A stretch of 64,000 nt of DNA from CBDDKU01 sp965230375 (GCA_965230375.1 CBDDKU010000012.1:1-64000), one strand, 5' to 3'. Positions 16,137 through 25,550 are shown, counted from the stretch's first letter. Translations and numbers: made by a program. Notes: generated by a model from the letters alone, not told the origin.

Positions 16137-17891
16137 ATGCACAGATCACATCATTGCGGAGAGCTTCGCATTGAAAATGCCGGACAAGAAGTAATCCTTT
16201 CTGGCTGGGTACAACGTTCAAGAGACCTCGGGGGAATGACATTTGTCGACCTTCGCGATCGGTACGGAATTACGCAGATCGTATTCAATATGGAAGACGA
16301 TGCCGAGCTATGCGGAAAGGCGCGAAAACTCGGACGTGAGTTCGTTGTGAAAATAACGGGTAAAGTCAATGAGCGTCAGAGCAAAAACCCGAAAATGGCA
16401 ACCGGTGATATTGAGATTTCGGCAACCAAGCTTGAAGTGCTTAACGGGAGTATCACTCCACCGTTTACCATCGAAAACGAAACGGATGGTGGAGAAGAGC
16501 TGCGCATGCAATACCGCTACCTCGACCTTCGTCGATCAGTAGTACAAGAAAAAATCATTTTACGCCACAAACTCGCAAAAGCTACAAGAGACTACCTCGA
16601 TGGTCAAGGCTTTTTGGAAGTTGAGACGCCTTACCTCATCAAATCGACGCCTGAAGGTGCGCGTGACTTTGTGGTGCCAAGCAGGATGAATCCAGGTGAG
16701 TTTTATGCGCTTCCTCAATCGCCACAAACATTTAAGCAATTGCTGATGGTAGCTGGATACGACCGCTACTTTCAAATAGTGCGTTGCTTCCGCGATGAAG
16801 ATCTTCGCGCCGACCGCCAGCCCGAGTTTACGCAGATTGACTGCGAAATGGCTTTTGTGGAACAAGAAGATATTCTCAACACATTCGAAGGACTTACGCG
16901 CTACCTCGTGAAAGAGCTTCGCGGAGTTGAACTACCAGAATTCCCGCGGATGGACTACGCAGATGCGATGCGCCTCTACGGATCGGACAAGCCAGACACC
17001 CGATTTGGAATGGAAATCCAGGACTTGACTGCACTTGCTCAGGGAAAAGGATTCAAGGTGTTTGATAGCGCTGAATCCGTTCTTGGAATTGTAGTGAAAG
17101 GTGCCGCTGAATACAGTCGGAAGCAACTCGACGCACTGACAGATTGGGTTAAAAGACCGCAAATTGGTGCGAAAGGACTGGTCTATGTAAAGTACCAGGA
17201 CGAACATATTTTGAAGTCTTCTGTCGATAAATTCTTCGATACGGAAGACCTTACCGCGTGGTGTAAGCACATGGGTGCCAAGCCTGGTGATCTGGCTTTG
17301 GTTTTGAGTGGAGATTTGAACGCTACACGGAAGCAGATCGGTGAACTGAGACTTCACATGGGTGATCAGCTAGAACTGAGAGACCCGAATGTATTCTCAC
17401 CACTTTGGGTGGTTGACTTCCCAATGATGGAGTGGGATGAAGACTCAGAGCGTTTTCACGCGATGCACCACCCGTTTACATCGCCAAAACCCGAAGATGA
17501 AGCAAAGTTGATGACTGATACAGCATCTGTTCGAGCCAACGCATACGATTTGGTCATAAATGGTGTGGAGATTGGTGGTGGATCGATTCGTATTCACGAC
17601 AAAGCTCTTCAAGCCAAAGTGTTTGACTTGTTGAAGTTTACACCCGAAGAAGCGCAAGCTCAGTTTGGATTCTTGATGAATGCATTCGAATACGGAGCAC
17701 CACCACACGGCGGTATCGCCTTCGGGTTTGATAGACTTTGCTCACTCCTCGGTGGATCTGACTCGATCAGAGACTACATCGCATTCCCGAAAAACAATGC
17801 AGGGCGTGACGTGATGATCGATGCCCCAGCGCCAATTGATGAAGCACAGCTAGAAGAACTGGCGATCGCCCTTCGAGCTATCGAACAATAA
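16137..17891 (+). CDS. aspS: Aspartate-tRNA ligase
   Basis: 584 residues, bacterial-type AspRS. An OB-fold anticodon-binding domain (SGWVQRSRDLGGMTFVDLRDRYG) is followed by the class II catalytic core: QYRYLDLRRS, QSPQTFKQLLMVAGYDRYFQI (motif 2 region), the bacterial GAD insertion domain, and motif 3 GIAFGFDRLCSLLGG. The longest frame begins at TTG 16116 inside the promoter; ATG 16137 (MHRSHHCGEL) matches the family start. Monocistronic, with a terminator directly after it. Confidence 0.97.
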   Translation: MHRSHHCGELRIENAGQEVILSGWVQRSRDLGGMTFVDLRDRYGITQIVFNMEDDAELCGKARKLGREFVVKITGKVNERQSKNPKMATGDIEISATKLEVLNGSITPPFTIENETDGGEELRMQYRYLDLRRSVVQEKIILRHKLAKATRDYLDGQGFLEVETPYLIKSTPEGARDFVVPSRMNPGEFYALPQSPQTFKQLLMVAGYDRYFQIVRCFRDEDLRADRQPEFTQIDCEMAFVEQEDILNTFEGLTRYLVKELRGVELPEFPRMDYADAMRLYGSDKPDTRFGMEIQDLTALAQGKGFKVFDSAESVLGIVVKGAAEYSRKQLDALTDWVKRPQIGAKGLVYVKYQDEHILKSSVDKFFDTEDLTAWCKHMGAKPGDLALVLSGDLNATRKQIGELRLHMGDQLELRDPNVFSPLWVVDFPMMEWDEDSERFHAMHHPFTSPKPEDEAKLMTDTASVRANAYDLVINGVEIGGGSIRIHDKALQAKVFDLLKFTPEEAQAQFGFLMNAFEYGAPPHGGIAFGFDRLCSLLGGSDSIRDYIAFPKNNAGRDVMIDAPAPIDEAQLEELAIALRAIEQ

Positions 17892-17912
17892 ACTGATTCA
17901 TGTAAAAAGTAG

Positions 17913-17941
17913 AAACTCCGCCACTTGGCGGAGTTTTTTGT
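17913..17941 (+). terminator. Bidirectional terminator after aspS
   Basis: AAACTCCGCC-ACTT-GGCGGAGTTT (17913-17936) followed by TTTTG. The A run on the other side lets it serve the convergent minus-strand gene as well. Confidence 0.88.
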
Positions 17942-17942
17942 T

Positions 17943-18683
17943 TTATTTCTTCTCTTCTGGTTTGACGCGGATCCACACTTCTCTGGATATTCCAAAAGTT
18001 ATGTCTCGCCATTCGTTTAAGGCATTTGCCCATGATCCAGGGCCGAACATTTCGTCGTATTCTTCACCCATATCCCAATCTTCTTTGTCGAACTCAGCCC
18101 AGTTGTCCATGTTCCAATTAAGAGCTACTTGACGCGCTTCATCAGATGATGCGAAATTATTGTTCCACAACTCTATATCTTCATCGGGATGATTGGTTTT
18201 ATAGATTTCGAGAATTTTCTCCATAAAGGCTTTAAATCGGTAGTACTGACCATTTTCAATTCCCATTCCCCAAGACATAAACATGTCCGTGGGTTCACCT
18301 GGAACCGACATTTTCTCATTTAAAGTCCAGTACTCCGTAACCCCGTATTCTTCGATATACTTTGCTACGTTCTCGCTCCAGTCCTTTGCATGATCCCCCA
18401 AGCCTGGAGAGTCATCTATATCAGAAAAAGTGAGTGGTCCCATTGTCCAAACAAACCACCCTGCATCGGCTCCAGCCGCGATACGCCAAAGCGAAGAGTT
18501 ATACGGCGCTTCGGAGTGGAACTTTTTATTATGGGCATGAACTGCTTTTACAAACTCGTGCTCCATACCTATTTTAGGCTGCATGTAAGAAAGCTCTACC
18601 ATGACATATTTTGAACTGTCTTCTTGGCAAAGCATGACCATTGGAATGAGCATTCCAATGAAGGAAATCATCAACTTTTTCAT
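17943..18683 (-). CDS. Secreted protein of unknown function
   Basis: 246 residues from ATG 18683, which begins the signal peptide MKKLMISFIGMLIPMVMLCQ; the longer frame from 18710 adds nine residues without support. The mature part is rich in Trp, Asp and Glu (WFVWTMGPLTF, VTEYWTLNEKM, LNWNMDNWAEFDKEDW) and includes HAHNKKFHSEAPYNSSLWRI. It may be a dimeric alpha-beta barrel-like fold, but this is only an impression. No family recognised. Confidence 0.6.
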   Translation of the reverse strand: MKKLMISFIGMLIPMVMLCQEDSSKYVMVELSYMQPKIGMEHEFVKAVHAHNKKFHSEAPYNSSLWRIAAGADAGWFVWTMGPLTFSDIDDSPGLGDHAKDWSENVAKYIEEYGVTEYWTLNEKMSVPGEPTDMFMSWGMGIENGQYYRFKAFMEKILEIYKTNHPDEDIELWNNNFASSDEARQVALNWNMDNWAEFDKEDWDMGEEYDEMFGPGSWANALNEWRDITFGISREVWIRVKPEEKK

Positions 18684-18802
18684 TTGGTTAAGGTTTTGGT
18701 TGAATGTCAAGATACGTAAATTACTGATGTTAAGAGCCTTTTATTTTTAGACACCTAAATGCGCTCAGAAGGGCTGGCTTAATTCTTGTAAGTTTCGGGA
18801 CA

Positions 18803-19594
18803 ATGAAATTCTTAGCAGCTTTTCTTCTTTTCGTGGTTTCAGTTTCCTCGTTTGCTCAGACAGAAGATGAGTTGAAAGAAAAACGAGAAGCTCAAGAGTT
18901 TTGGTATCACTTCTCAAAGGAATTGGAAAACCCCAGCCAGATCACCAAACTCGACTGCCGACGAGCCGACAAAATTGATAGTTTGTTAACGCTCATTCCC
19001 AAATTGAAAAATCTCGTCTGGCTGAATATGTGGGGGCTAGGGTTAGATTCTATTCCCGACTTCTTCGACAGCATACCCAAGTTGACTTGGTTTGATGCAG
19101 GAAAGAATAATCTCACAGAACTTCCTCCTTCCTTCAACCGTCTCACGCAGCTTTCGGAAGTGGGGCTATATTCGAATCAGTTAAAAAGCGTTCCCGAAGT
19201 CTTGTTTGAGTCTGCACTGACATCACTTCAACTACAAGGAAACGAAATAGGCGGAGAGTTTGTCTGTAGTCCGAAATGGACGGAAATGACATACCTGAAT
19301 ATTGGCCACAACCAATTCAATCGAATTAGTGGTTTAAACCATTTGCAAAATATTGAAGTCTTGTCCTTGACATCAAATCGGTTTGTCGAATTGCCTGAAG
19401 AGTTTAAAAAGTGCCGACAAGTCCAGACCGTCTACATAGACTTCAATCCATTAGAGTCCATTCCAAAATCCTTGTTGACACGGCCAAAACTTCGCTACAT
19501 TCTAGTCGAAGGCACATTGATCTCCGATGAACTTTTAATTGAGTACCGAAATCGGTATCCACATATGGTATTGGATGAATGCCCTACCTGCTGA
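18803..19594 (+). CDS. Secreted leucine-rich repeat protein
   Basis: 263 residues. Signal peptide (MKFLAAFLLFVVSVSSFAQ), then a helical cap with TKLDCRRADKIDSLLTLIPKL and about six leucine-rich repeats of 22-23 residues (KNLVWLNMWGLGLDSIPDFF, PKLTWFDAGKNNLTELPPSF, TQLSEVGLYSNQLKSVPEVL and more). It ends in a Cys pair (DECPTC). LRR proteins of this kind usually bind proteins or glycans at the cell surface. Ligand unknown. A TAAGTTTC near the start resembles a -7 element. Confidence 0.82.
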   Translation: MKFLAAFLLFVVSVSSFAQTEDELKEKREAQEFWYHFSKELENPSQITKLDCRRADKIDSLLTLIPKLKNLVWLNMWGLGLDSIPDFFDSIPKLTWFDAGKNNLTELPPSFNRLTQLSEVGLYSNQLKSVPEVLFESALTSLQLQGNEIGGEFVCSPKWTEMTYLNIGHNQFNRISGLNHLQNIEVLSLTSNRFVELPEEFKKCRQVQTVYIDFNPLESIPKSLLTRPKLRYILVEGTLISDELLIEYRNRYPHMVLDECPTC

Positions 19595-19662
19595 TTTATC
19601 TGGATATCATTAAGAGAACCACTATTCAATGCCTATCTTCGAGGTGAATTAAAAAATTTGAA

Positions 19663-20103
19663 ATGAAAAAACTCGTATTACTCGCTGCCACTGTAGTGAT
19701 CTCATTGTCTAGCATGGGACAAGATTCTTACACTGAAACATTAAAAGAATACTTTAAAGCAGCTGGGCAAGCAGAAACTTTTAACTCTGTTATCGACCAG
19801 GTAATTGGGATGTACAAGCAACAAATGCCAACAGTTGATGCCGCTACTTGGGATATGATGTCAAAGGAATTTAAGGGTTCTTCTATGGATGAGCTCAGCG
19901 TGCTTCTCGCGGATGTTTACAAGAAGCACTTGACAGAGAAAGACCTGAAGGAAATTATCGCTTTCTACAATACACCTGTCGGCAAGAAACTGGCAGCTGA
20001 GACTCCTGCTATCACAAACGAGTCAATGGCTGTAGGTCAGGCTTGGGGAGCGCAGATTGGACAAAAGGTTGCTCAAAAAGCCCAACAGGCGTCAGGACAG
20101 TAA
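19663..20103 (+). CDS. DUF2059-domain exported protein
   Basis: 146 residues with a signal peptide (MKKLVLLAATVVISLSSMGQ) and an all-helical DUF2059 domain: SVIDQVIGMYKQQMPTVD, then KKHLTEKDLKEIIAFYNTPVGKKLAAETPAI, the hallmark of the family. Periplasmic, function unknown. A strong hairpin follows 15 bp after the stop. TATCTTCG upstream is a near match to the -7 element. Confidence 0.85.
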   Translation: MKKLVLLAATVVISLSSMGQDSYTETLKEYFKAAGQAETFNSVIDQVIGMYKQQMPTVDAATWDMMSKEFKGSSMDELSVLLADVYKKHLTEKDLKEIIAFYNTPVGKKLAAETPAITNESMAVGQAWGAQIGQKVAQKAQQASGQ

Positions 20104-20118
20104 ACCATGATTTTACCA

Positions 20119-20149
20119 CCGAAGACCTTGACTCACTCAAGGTCTTCGG
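20119..20149. terminator. Bidirectional hairpin between convergent genes
   Basis: CCGAAGACCTTGA (20119-20131) pairs perfectly with TCAAGGTCTTCGG (20137-20149) over 13 bp. T-richness is modest on either side, but its place between the DUF2059 and XRE genes fits a shared terminator. Confidence 0.7.
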
Positions 20150-20152
20150 CTA

Positions 20153-20359
20153 TTATTTCCAGTCTCCTTCTTCGAGCTCGAACAGCTCTCCCACTTCCAC
20201 TTCAAAAATCTTAGCCAACTTGAGTGCCAAGACCGTGGAAGGCACATATTTTCCAAGCTCCATTGCGTTTATAGTCTGCCGGCTCACCTGAGCCAAATCG
20301 GCCAACTTGCCTTGTGTGATGTTCTTTCGTGCACGTTCTATTTTGATGTTATTCTTCAC
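20153..20359 (-). CDS. XRE-family helix-turn-helix regulator
   Basis: 68 residues. The HTH_3 fold is complete: IKIERARKNITQGKLADLAQVSRQTINAMELGKYVPSTVLALKLAKIFEV. The GTG at 20359 (VKNNIKIERAR) is chosen over the 84-residue frame from 20407, which would add residues unlike the family and overlap the upstream gene heavily. With GTG the overlap with the membrane-protein gene is 11 bp, so the two are translationally coupled. The pair resembles two-gene modules in which the regulator controls its partner; the target is not known. Confidence 0.85.
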   Translation of the reverse strand: MKNNIKIERARKNITQGKLADLAQVSRQTINAMELGKYVPSTVLALKLAKIFEVEVGELFELEEGDWK

Positions 20360-20825
20360 GGCTAGCTGTTTTTCGCAGCTTCCAAAGCTGATAATTAAAG
20401 CGGCCAATAAAGAAGACCAAAACAGTGAACATGTTAAACAACATCACGAAATAGAATGATATGTCGTAGACAAAGAGCATGGCGAACAAGAGAATACCGT
20501 AATTCCAATAAATCGCCCACACCAGCGAGTCGAGCCGTAGTTTAGAGATAAACTCGTCTTCATCCCTTTCCTTTGAAAAGGCTACAAGCAAAGATCCAAT
20601 AATCATTGCGGCACCAAGTATCTCGTCGAAGATATTGTTCTCAATAAAGCCGATAAACTGACTTTTACCCATAAACTCATTAATGAAGATGGCTGGAACT
20701 TGAACGGTTAGAAACTCCAGATTCCATTCAAAGACAATTTCAAAAAAACCTAGAATAAAGGTTGGAATGAATATAGCCCAGCCTACTTTCTTAAACCTCG
20801 CGGGAAATAAATAACTGCTTTTCAT
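20349..20825 (-). CDS. Four-helix membrane protein paired with XRE regulator
   Basis: 158 residues with four hydrophobic segments (VGWAIFIPTFILGFFEIVF, IFDEILGAAMIIGSLLVAF, VWAIYWNYGILLFAMLFVY, ISFYFVMLFNMFTVLVFFIG). Charged loops include SKERDEDEFISKLRLDS. No catalytic motif. The 3' end overlaps the XRE gene by 11 bp. Such membrane protein/XRE pairs are common in Bacteroidota and Firmicutes; function unknown. Confidence 0.75.
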   Translation of the reverse strand: MKSSYLFPARFKKVGWAIFIPTFILGFFEIVFEWNLEFLTVQVPAIFINEFMGKSQFIGFIENNIFDEILGAAMIIGSLLVAFSKERDEDEFISKLRLDSLVWAIYWNYGILLFAMLFVYDISFYFVMLFNMFTVLVFFIGRFNYQLWKLRKTASREE

Positions 20826-20902
20826 ACCTCTTAGTTTTGGTTAAAGGTATGATATTTTTTACTTAATGTAATGTTTATTTTACATTTTGTAATGTTTTCA
20901 CG

Positions 20903-21889
20903 TCATTTTATCGGAGATTCAGGGTCTTCCATCACAATAAAATCAACGAGTTTGGCCGCTAGATTTGCCGTTAACGAATCGCGGTCAAGTGATGGGTTTA
21001 GCTCAGCAATATCACAGGAAACGACCTTCTTGCTTTGAAGTATGGCTCTGAGCATTTTGAATACAAAATATGGTGTGAAGCCGAGGGGTGACGGAGCACT
21101 AACGCCCGGTGCGTAGGCCGATGAAAACCCATCCATATCGATGGTAACATAAACCCAATCCTGTTTTTCAATGAAGGCATCCAACCTTGATTTTAAAACT
21201 CCAAACTCAGGATTGGAAGACTCGCACTCGAAGTTTACTGCGTAGTCAATATTTGGAGACTCGGCTATTTGAAACAGCTCCTTGGTATTAGCTTGTCGCT
21301 GGATACCGACTGCAAAGTAGGACACGTCAATATTGGAGCCTTCACTCTCGTGAAAAATTTGCGAAAAAGGAGTTCCAGAATTGGTATTCTCTTCAACTGG
21401 CCTCAAGTCAAAATGCGCGTCAAAATTGATGATTCCGATCCGCTTCGGGGTTCCATTTGCGTATTTCTGAATCCCATTGAAGTGGCCATAAGCCATGTCG
21501 TGACCTCCACCGAGAACAATAGGAAAAACTCCAGCACCTAGAAGCTTACACACCTTATCGGCCAGCATCTCTTGCGCCGACTCCATGGCATGTCTCAAGC
21601 AAACCACGTCGCCAGTATCTATCACTTTGCGCCCATCGAAGTGGATCGGGTGCTTGGCAAGACGCTCACGTATTGATCCCGGCCCTAAAGCAGCGCCGAT
21701 TCGACCGCGGTTTCTCCTGACGCCTTCATCGCACGCATACCCAAGCAAAGCCATATCGCCCTCTACAGGCTCTTCCTCCAAATTGACAATTTTAATCTCC
21801 TGGTGCCAATACTGATTTCCTTTATCGGGGTTTGACGGTCGGCCAACCCACTGATCGGGAGTTGACGGCATGTAGACTGCTTTTTCCAT
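20903..21889 (-). CDS. Formimidoylglutamase / arginase-family ureohydrolase
   Basis: 328 residues from ATG 21889 (MEKAVYMPSTPDQWVGRP); the longer TTG frame from 21949 is not supported. Manganese-ligand motifs of the arginase fold are present: GGGHDMAYGH, NFDAHFDLRP and TIDMDGFSSAYAPGVSAPSP. The N-terminal WVGR...DQYWHQ-like segment points to the HutG type (N-formimidoylglutamate to glutamate) rather than arginase. No other hut gene is in the window, so agmatinase-like substrates remain possible. It is divergent from the ABC importer. Confidence 0.82.
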   Translation of the reverse strand: MEKAVYMPSTPDQWVGRPSNPDKGNQYWHQEIKIVNLEEEPVEGDMALLGYACDEGVRRNRGRIGAALGPGSIRERLAKHPIHFDGRKVIDTGDVVCLRHAMESAQEMLADKVCKLLGAGVFPIVLGGGHDMAYGHFNGIQKYANGTPKRIGIINFDAHFDLRPVEENTNSGTPFSQIFHESEGSNIDVSYFAVGIQRQANTKELFQIAESPNIDYAVNFECESSNPEFGVLKSRLDAFIEKQDWVYVTIDMDGFSSAYAPGVSAPSPLGFTPYFVFKMLRAILQSKKVVSCDIAELNPSLDRDSLTANLAAKLVDFIVMEDPESPIK

Positions 21890-21970
21890 TCCTTGCTGCT
21901 TTGCACGCAAAAGTAATCGATTGGGGTATTCGGACTCGCGATTGGGCAATTCCTCTTACATTTAAATATC

Positions 21971-22690
21971 ATTTCCGCGAACAACATAGGTCTGAAACTC
22001 GGTGAGAATGTCATTTTAGAAAATGTTTCGTTCGACCTTGCCGAAGGCAAAACACTCTGCATTGTAGGGAGTAGCGGTTGTGGAAAATCATCACTCCTCA
22101 AGTCCATAAATGGACTCTACCCTATTGAAGGAGACCTCTCAATAAATGGCCGCTCCATAAAGGATGTACCAGCTGAAGAATGGAGACGAAATATGGGTTT
22201 CGTTTTGCAGCACCCTGCCCTCTTCCCACACTGGACAGTAGAGCGAAACATTGGCCTTGTGCCTCGACTCAAAGAGTGGGGTAAAAAGGACATCTCTGAG
22301 CGCGTGCGCGAAATTCTCGATCTGGTCCGCTTACCCTACAGCGATTTTGGAAGGCGGCTACCCAGTCAATTGAGCGGTGGGCAGCAGCAACGCGTAAGTA
22401 TTGGGCGCGCACTGGCCGCAAACCCCGATGTGGTTCTGTTTGACGAACCTTTTAGCGCTCTAGACCCAATTACGAGAAAGTCACTTCAAGAAGAAGTTTT
22501 GCTGCTCAAGAGTGAGCTAAATAAAACATTCGTTTTTGTAACACACGATATCAATGAAGCCTTTTTGCTCGGTGATGAAATAGCTGTGATGCAAAGTGGA
22601 AGAATCATTCAAAAAGGCAGTCCGAAAGAAATAGAGAGAAGCCCAGCAAACGAATACGTTCAAAGCCTGATACATGAAGCGCACACTTAG
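21971..22690 (+). CDS. Glycine betaine/choline-type ABC transporter ATPase (non-ATG start)
   Basis: About 240 residues. Walker A GSSGCGKSS, Q-loop GFVLQHPALFPHW, signature LSGGQQQR, Walker B VVLFDEPFSALDP and switch His in FVTHDINEA are all present. No ATG, GTG or TTG occurs in frame between the upstream stop (21914-21916) and Walker A; the first Met (22193) lies after Walker A and cannot be the start. Sequence similarity seems to begin at SANNIGLKLGENVILENVSF, so ATT 21971 or ATC 21968 is proposed. It energises the permease/binding protein gene that overlaps it by 17 bp. Confidence 0.85.
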   Translation: MSANNIGLKLGENVILENVSFDLAEGKTLCIVGSSGCGKSSLLKSINGLYPIEGDLSINGRSIKDVPAEEWRRNMGFVLQHPALFPHWTVERNIGLVPRLKEWGKKDISERVREILDLVRLPYSDFGRRLPSQLSGGQQQRVSIGRALAANPDVVLFDEPFSALDPITRKSLQEEVLLLKSELNKTFVFVTHDINEAFLLGDEIAVMQSGRIIQKGSPKEIERSPANEYVQSLIHEAHT

Positions 22691-24131
22691 TTTTATAGTG
22701 CTCATCATTATTTGTGGTCTGAGTCATGCTCAGGTGAAGGTCGGTGCGAAGAACTTTCCCGAGTCGCACATATTGGCAGAAATCATTTCACAAGCTATCG
22801 AGTCAGAGACGGAGCTTGAAGTAGAACGAAGATTTGGCTTAGGTGGAACCCTCATTTGTTTCGAAGCACTTCGTACAGGTGAAATTGATCTCTATCCAGA
22901 ATATACAGGCACCATATCTCAAGCAATTCTGAAATCCAAAGACCAAAACCCCGGGATCCCGGCTTTATCAAAAGCTCTTGGTGATTATGACCTAAAGATT
23001 GGTCCAAAATTGGGGTTTAACAACACCTATGTCATTGCAGTAAGGCCTGAATTAAACCTAGATCGCATCTCAGACCTTGCAGTACACCCAGAGCTGAAAC
23101 TCGGGTTTTCGAATGAGTATATCAAACGTCAAGATGGGTATAGTCAGCTTGCCGAGCACTATAAGTTTCGATTTGATGAACCTAAAGGACTCGAGCACGG
23201 TTTAGCATATCAAGCGCTTGAATCGGGAGAAATAGATGTGACGGATGCGTACAGCACCGATGGGAAACTGGCTGGTTCGAATTTCCAGTTGCTAGAAGAT
23301 GATTTGGACTTTTTCCCCGAATATGAGGCCGTACCCTTTTACCGAAATGATTTAATCCATAATCACAGCAAAGTAAAAGCGGTGCTTGAAAAACTTGAAG
23401 AAACCTTCTCGGAAGAAATTATGAGGGGATTAAACTATCGCTATGAAGTAGAAGGAACAGAGCCTGCGGTCATTGCTCACGAGTTTCTATTAGGTATCGG
23501 TTTCAGCACTCATTTAGACAGCCAAGCAAAAGTCCACCCCATTCTGCGGCAAACAGGCGAGCATCTTCAGCTCACATTGCTCGCTACATTGATGGCTATA
23601 TTGGTTAGTGTCCCACTAGGTCTTTGGATGAATTTTAAGCCCAAAATGGCCGGCGCAGTGATGGCTATCGTTTCTACCATTCAAACTATACCGAGTTTAG
23701 CTCTGCTCGGCTTTATGATTCCGCTTTTTGGAATTGGTTTCTGGCCTGCTTTGATTGCTCTTTTCCTTTACGGCCTGCTCCCGATTGTCAGGAACACCTA
23801 TACCGGCTTGAACGAAACCGACCCTATTTTGGTAGAAGCTGCCACAGCTATGGGAATGAGCCGGGCGCAGATCTTAAGTCAACTCAGATTGCCCCTTGCC
23901 TATCCGCACATAATATCGGGTATCCGGACGTCATTAACGATCAATATCGGAACGGCTACCTTGGCTGCATTTATCGGCGCCGGTGGACTGGGTGAATCCA
24001 TTATCACTGGGATTACACTCAATAACCACGAGATGATTCTGCAGGGCGCCATTCCCGCTGCCTTGCTTGCCATTTTTGCAGATCTGGGAATTCGCTTGAT
24101 TGAGCGAAAGCTCAGGCCGAAAACCGCCTAA
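22674..24131 (+). CDS. Fused substrate-binding protein and permease of a betaine/choline-type ABC importer
   Basis: 485 residues. Signal peptide (FIVLIIICGLSHAQ), an OpuAC/OsmX-type binding domain (about 20-275: VGAKNFPESHILAEIISQAI...LYPEYTGTISQAI), then a ProW/OpuCB-like permease (about 290-480) with five helices and the EAA loop EAATAMGMSRAQILSQLRLPLAYP. The binding domain is at the N-terminus, so it would face the periplasm, tethered to the first helix. Together with the upstream ATPase it makes a complete two-gene importer, probably for compatible solutes; the ligand is inferred. Confidence 0.88.
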   Translation: MKRTLSFIVLIIICGLSHAQVKVGAKNFPESHILAEIISQAIESETELEVERRFGLGGTLICFEALRTGEIDLYPEYTGTISQAILKSKDQNPGIPALSKALGDYDLKIGPKLGFNNTYVIAVRPELNLDRISDLAVHPELKLGFSNEYIKRQDGYSQLAEHYKFRFDEPKGLEHGLAYQALESGEIDVTDAYSTDGKLAGSNFQLLEDDLDFFPEYEAVPFYRNDLIHNHSKVKAVLEKLEETFSEEIMRGLNYRYEVEGTEPAVIAHEFLLGIGFSTHLDSQAKVHPILRQTGEHLQLTLLATLMAILVSVPLGLWMNFKPKMAGAVMAIVSTIQTIPSLALLGFMIPLFGIGFWPALIALFLYGLLPIVRNTYTGLNETDPILVEAATAMGMSRAQILSQLRLPLAYPHIISGIRTSLTINIGTATLAAFIGAGGLGESIITGITLNNHEMILQGAIPAALLAIFADLGIRLIERKLRPKTA

Positions 24132-25501
24132 GGCCACACATCAACATACGATGGCACAGCAAGAAGTATCACGGCAAATAGAACGAGCCACAAGATCAAT
24201 TTCCAAATCCACTTGATCCATACGTCGTAAGGGATTTTTCCGATGGCTAGAATCCCCATGGTGATACCAGAAGTGGGTATGATCAAGTTGATAATCCCAT
24301 CGCCAAACTGGAAGGCCAGCACAGCAGTTTGTCTTGAAATCTCAAGGATATCGGCTAGTGGAGTCATAATGGGCATAGTAATAGCGGCCTGACCCGATCC
24401 TGATGGAATGAAAACATTGATAAAACATTGCACCACAAACATTACCTGCACCGATACAGCTTGAGGGATTTGCTCAAGCACCTGACTCAAACTATTCAAA
24501 ACGGTATCAATGATTCGACCGTCTTCAGCAATGACGAGAACACTGCGAGACAAACCAATAATGAGCGCTGCCGTCAGCATTTCAGAGGCTCCTTTGGTAA
24601 ATGCCTTCACAGATTCAGAGACTTTCATTCGAACTAGAATGGCAGAAACAATTCCCAGCGCTATAAAAAGACCCGAAATTTCATCAATGTACCAGCCCCA
24701 CTGATTTGCCCCATACATGAGTAAGACAAGGGCAACTAAAAACAAGATGACTACCAGTTTGCGCTTTAGATCAAATTTTGGGACGACAGGCTCTTCTGCT
24801 TCAACATCTCCTTCAGCTACAAATGCAGCATTCGGGTTCTTCTCCAATTTGCGCACATATGCCATCACGAAAGCAATTCCAATAAGTGTGAAAATTGTCC
24901 AAACCACCCATCGGTAGCCTGCACCAGACCCAACGGGTAGCTCTGCGATTCCTTGGGCAATACCGACTGTAAATGGATTGATTGAAGCCCCAGCAAAACC
25001 AGAGGCCGATCCCACAAATGGAATGGCGATTCCAACGATATTGTCGTACCCCATATTCCTAGCCAGCGGAATAGTAATTAGAATAAACACTAAGTTTTCT
25101 TCACTCATTCCAAAAGTGCAGCCCGCAAAAGAAAAGACGACCATTAGAAGGGGAATGATTAAATGCCTGACCTGTGGGTTTCGCTTTGCAAAGGTGAGCA
25201 ATGACCCCAGTGCAGCATCCAGAGCGCCGGTAGCCGCTAACATCGAAAAGGCTCCTCCAGCAAGTAACACGAGAGCGATGATATGGGCCGCTTCAGTAAG
25301 CCCCTTGATGGGTGCTAGTAGGAGGTCTCCGATTGTTTGCGGATTGGCATCTACTGACTGATAAGTTCCGGGAACGACGACTGTTCGGCCATCTAATGTT
25401 TCTCTGGCAAATTCTCCAGAGGGAATAATCCAGGTAAGTATTGCAAAGAGAACGAGAACAACCGAAATGATGACTAGCGCATCAGGTGATTTTTTAAGCA
25501 A
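24128..25501 (-). CDS. YfcC-family transporter
   Basis: 457 residues with about 12 membrane helices. The start KKSPDALVIISVVLVLFAILTWIIPSGEFARE and the repeated loops GCTFGMSEENLVF and GSASGFAGASINPFTVGIAQGIAELP mark the YfcC family (basic amino acid or C4-dicarboxylate type carriers). The closing segment PSGSGQAAITMPIMTPLAD is the family's second hairpin. It is convergent with the ABC importer with a 4-bp overlap. Substrate not determinable from sequence. Confidence 0.88.
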   Translation of the reverse strand: MLKKSPDALVIISVVLVLFAILTWIIPSGEFARETLDGRTVVVPGTYQSVDANPQTIGDLLLAPIKGLTEAAHIIALVLLAGGAFSMLAATGALDAALGSLLTFAKRNPQVRHLIIPLLMVVFSFAGCTFGMSEENLVFILITIPLARNMGYDNIVGIAIPFVGSASGFAGASINPFTVGIAQGIAELPVGSGAGYRWVVWTIFTLIGIAFVMAYVRKLEKNPNAAFVAEGDVEAEEPVVPKFDLKRKLVVILFLVALVLLMYGANQWGWYIDEISGLFIALGIVSAILVRMKVSESVKAFTKGASEMLTAALIIGLSRSVLVIAEDGRIIDTVLNSLSQVLEQIPQAVSVQVMFVVQCFINVFIPSGSGQAAITMPIMTPLADILEISRQTAVLAFQFGDGIINLIIPTSGITMGILAIGKIPYDVWIKWIWKLILWLVLFAVILLAVPSYVDVWP

Positions 25502-25550
25502 GGGTTCAAATTTTTGGAAAAAATCGGAATAAAAATGGATAATTCAAGAG

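Noticed and set aside
22193..22690. ATPase starting at the first Met (165 residues)
   Set aside because: This would lose Walker A, which is present and intact just upstream in the same frame.
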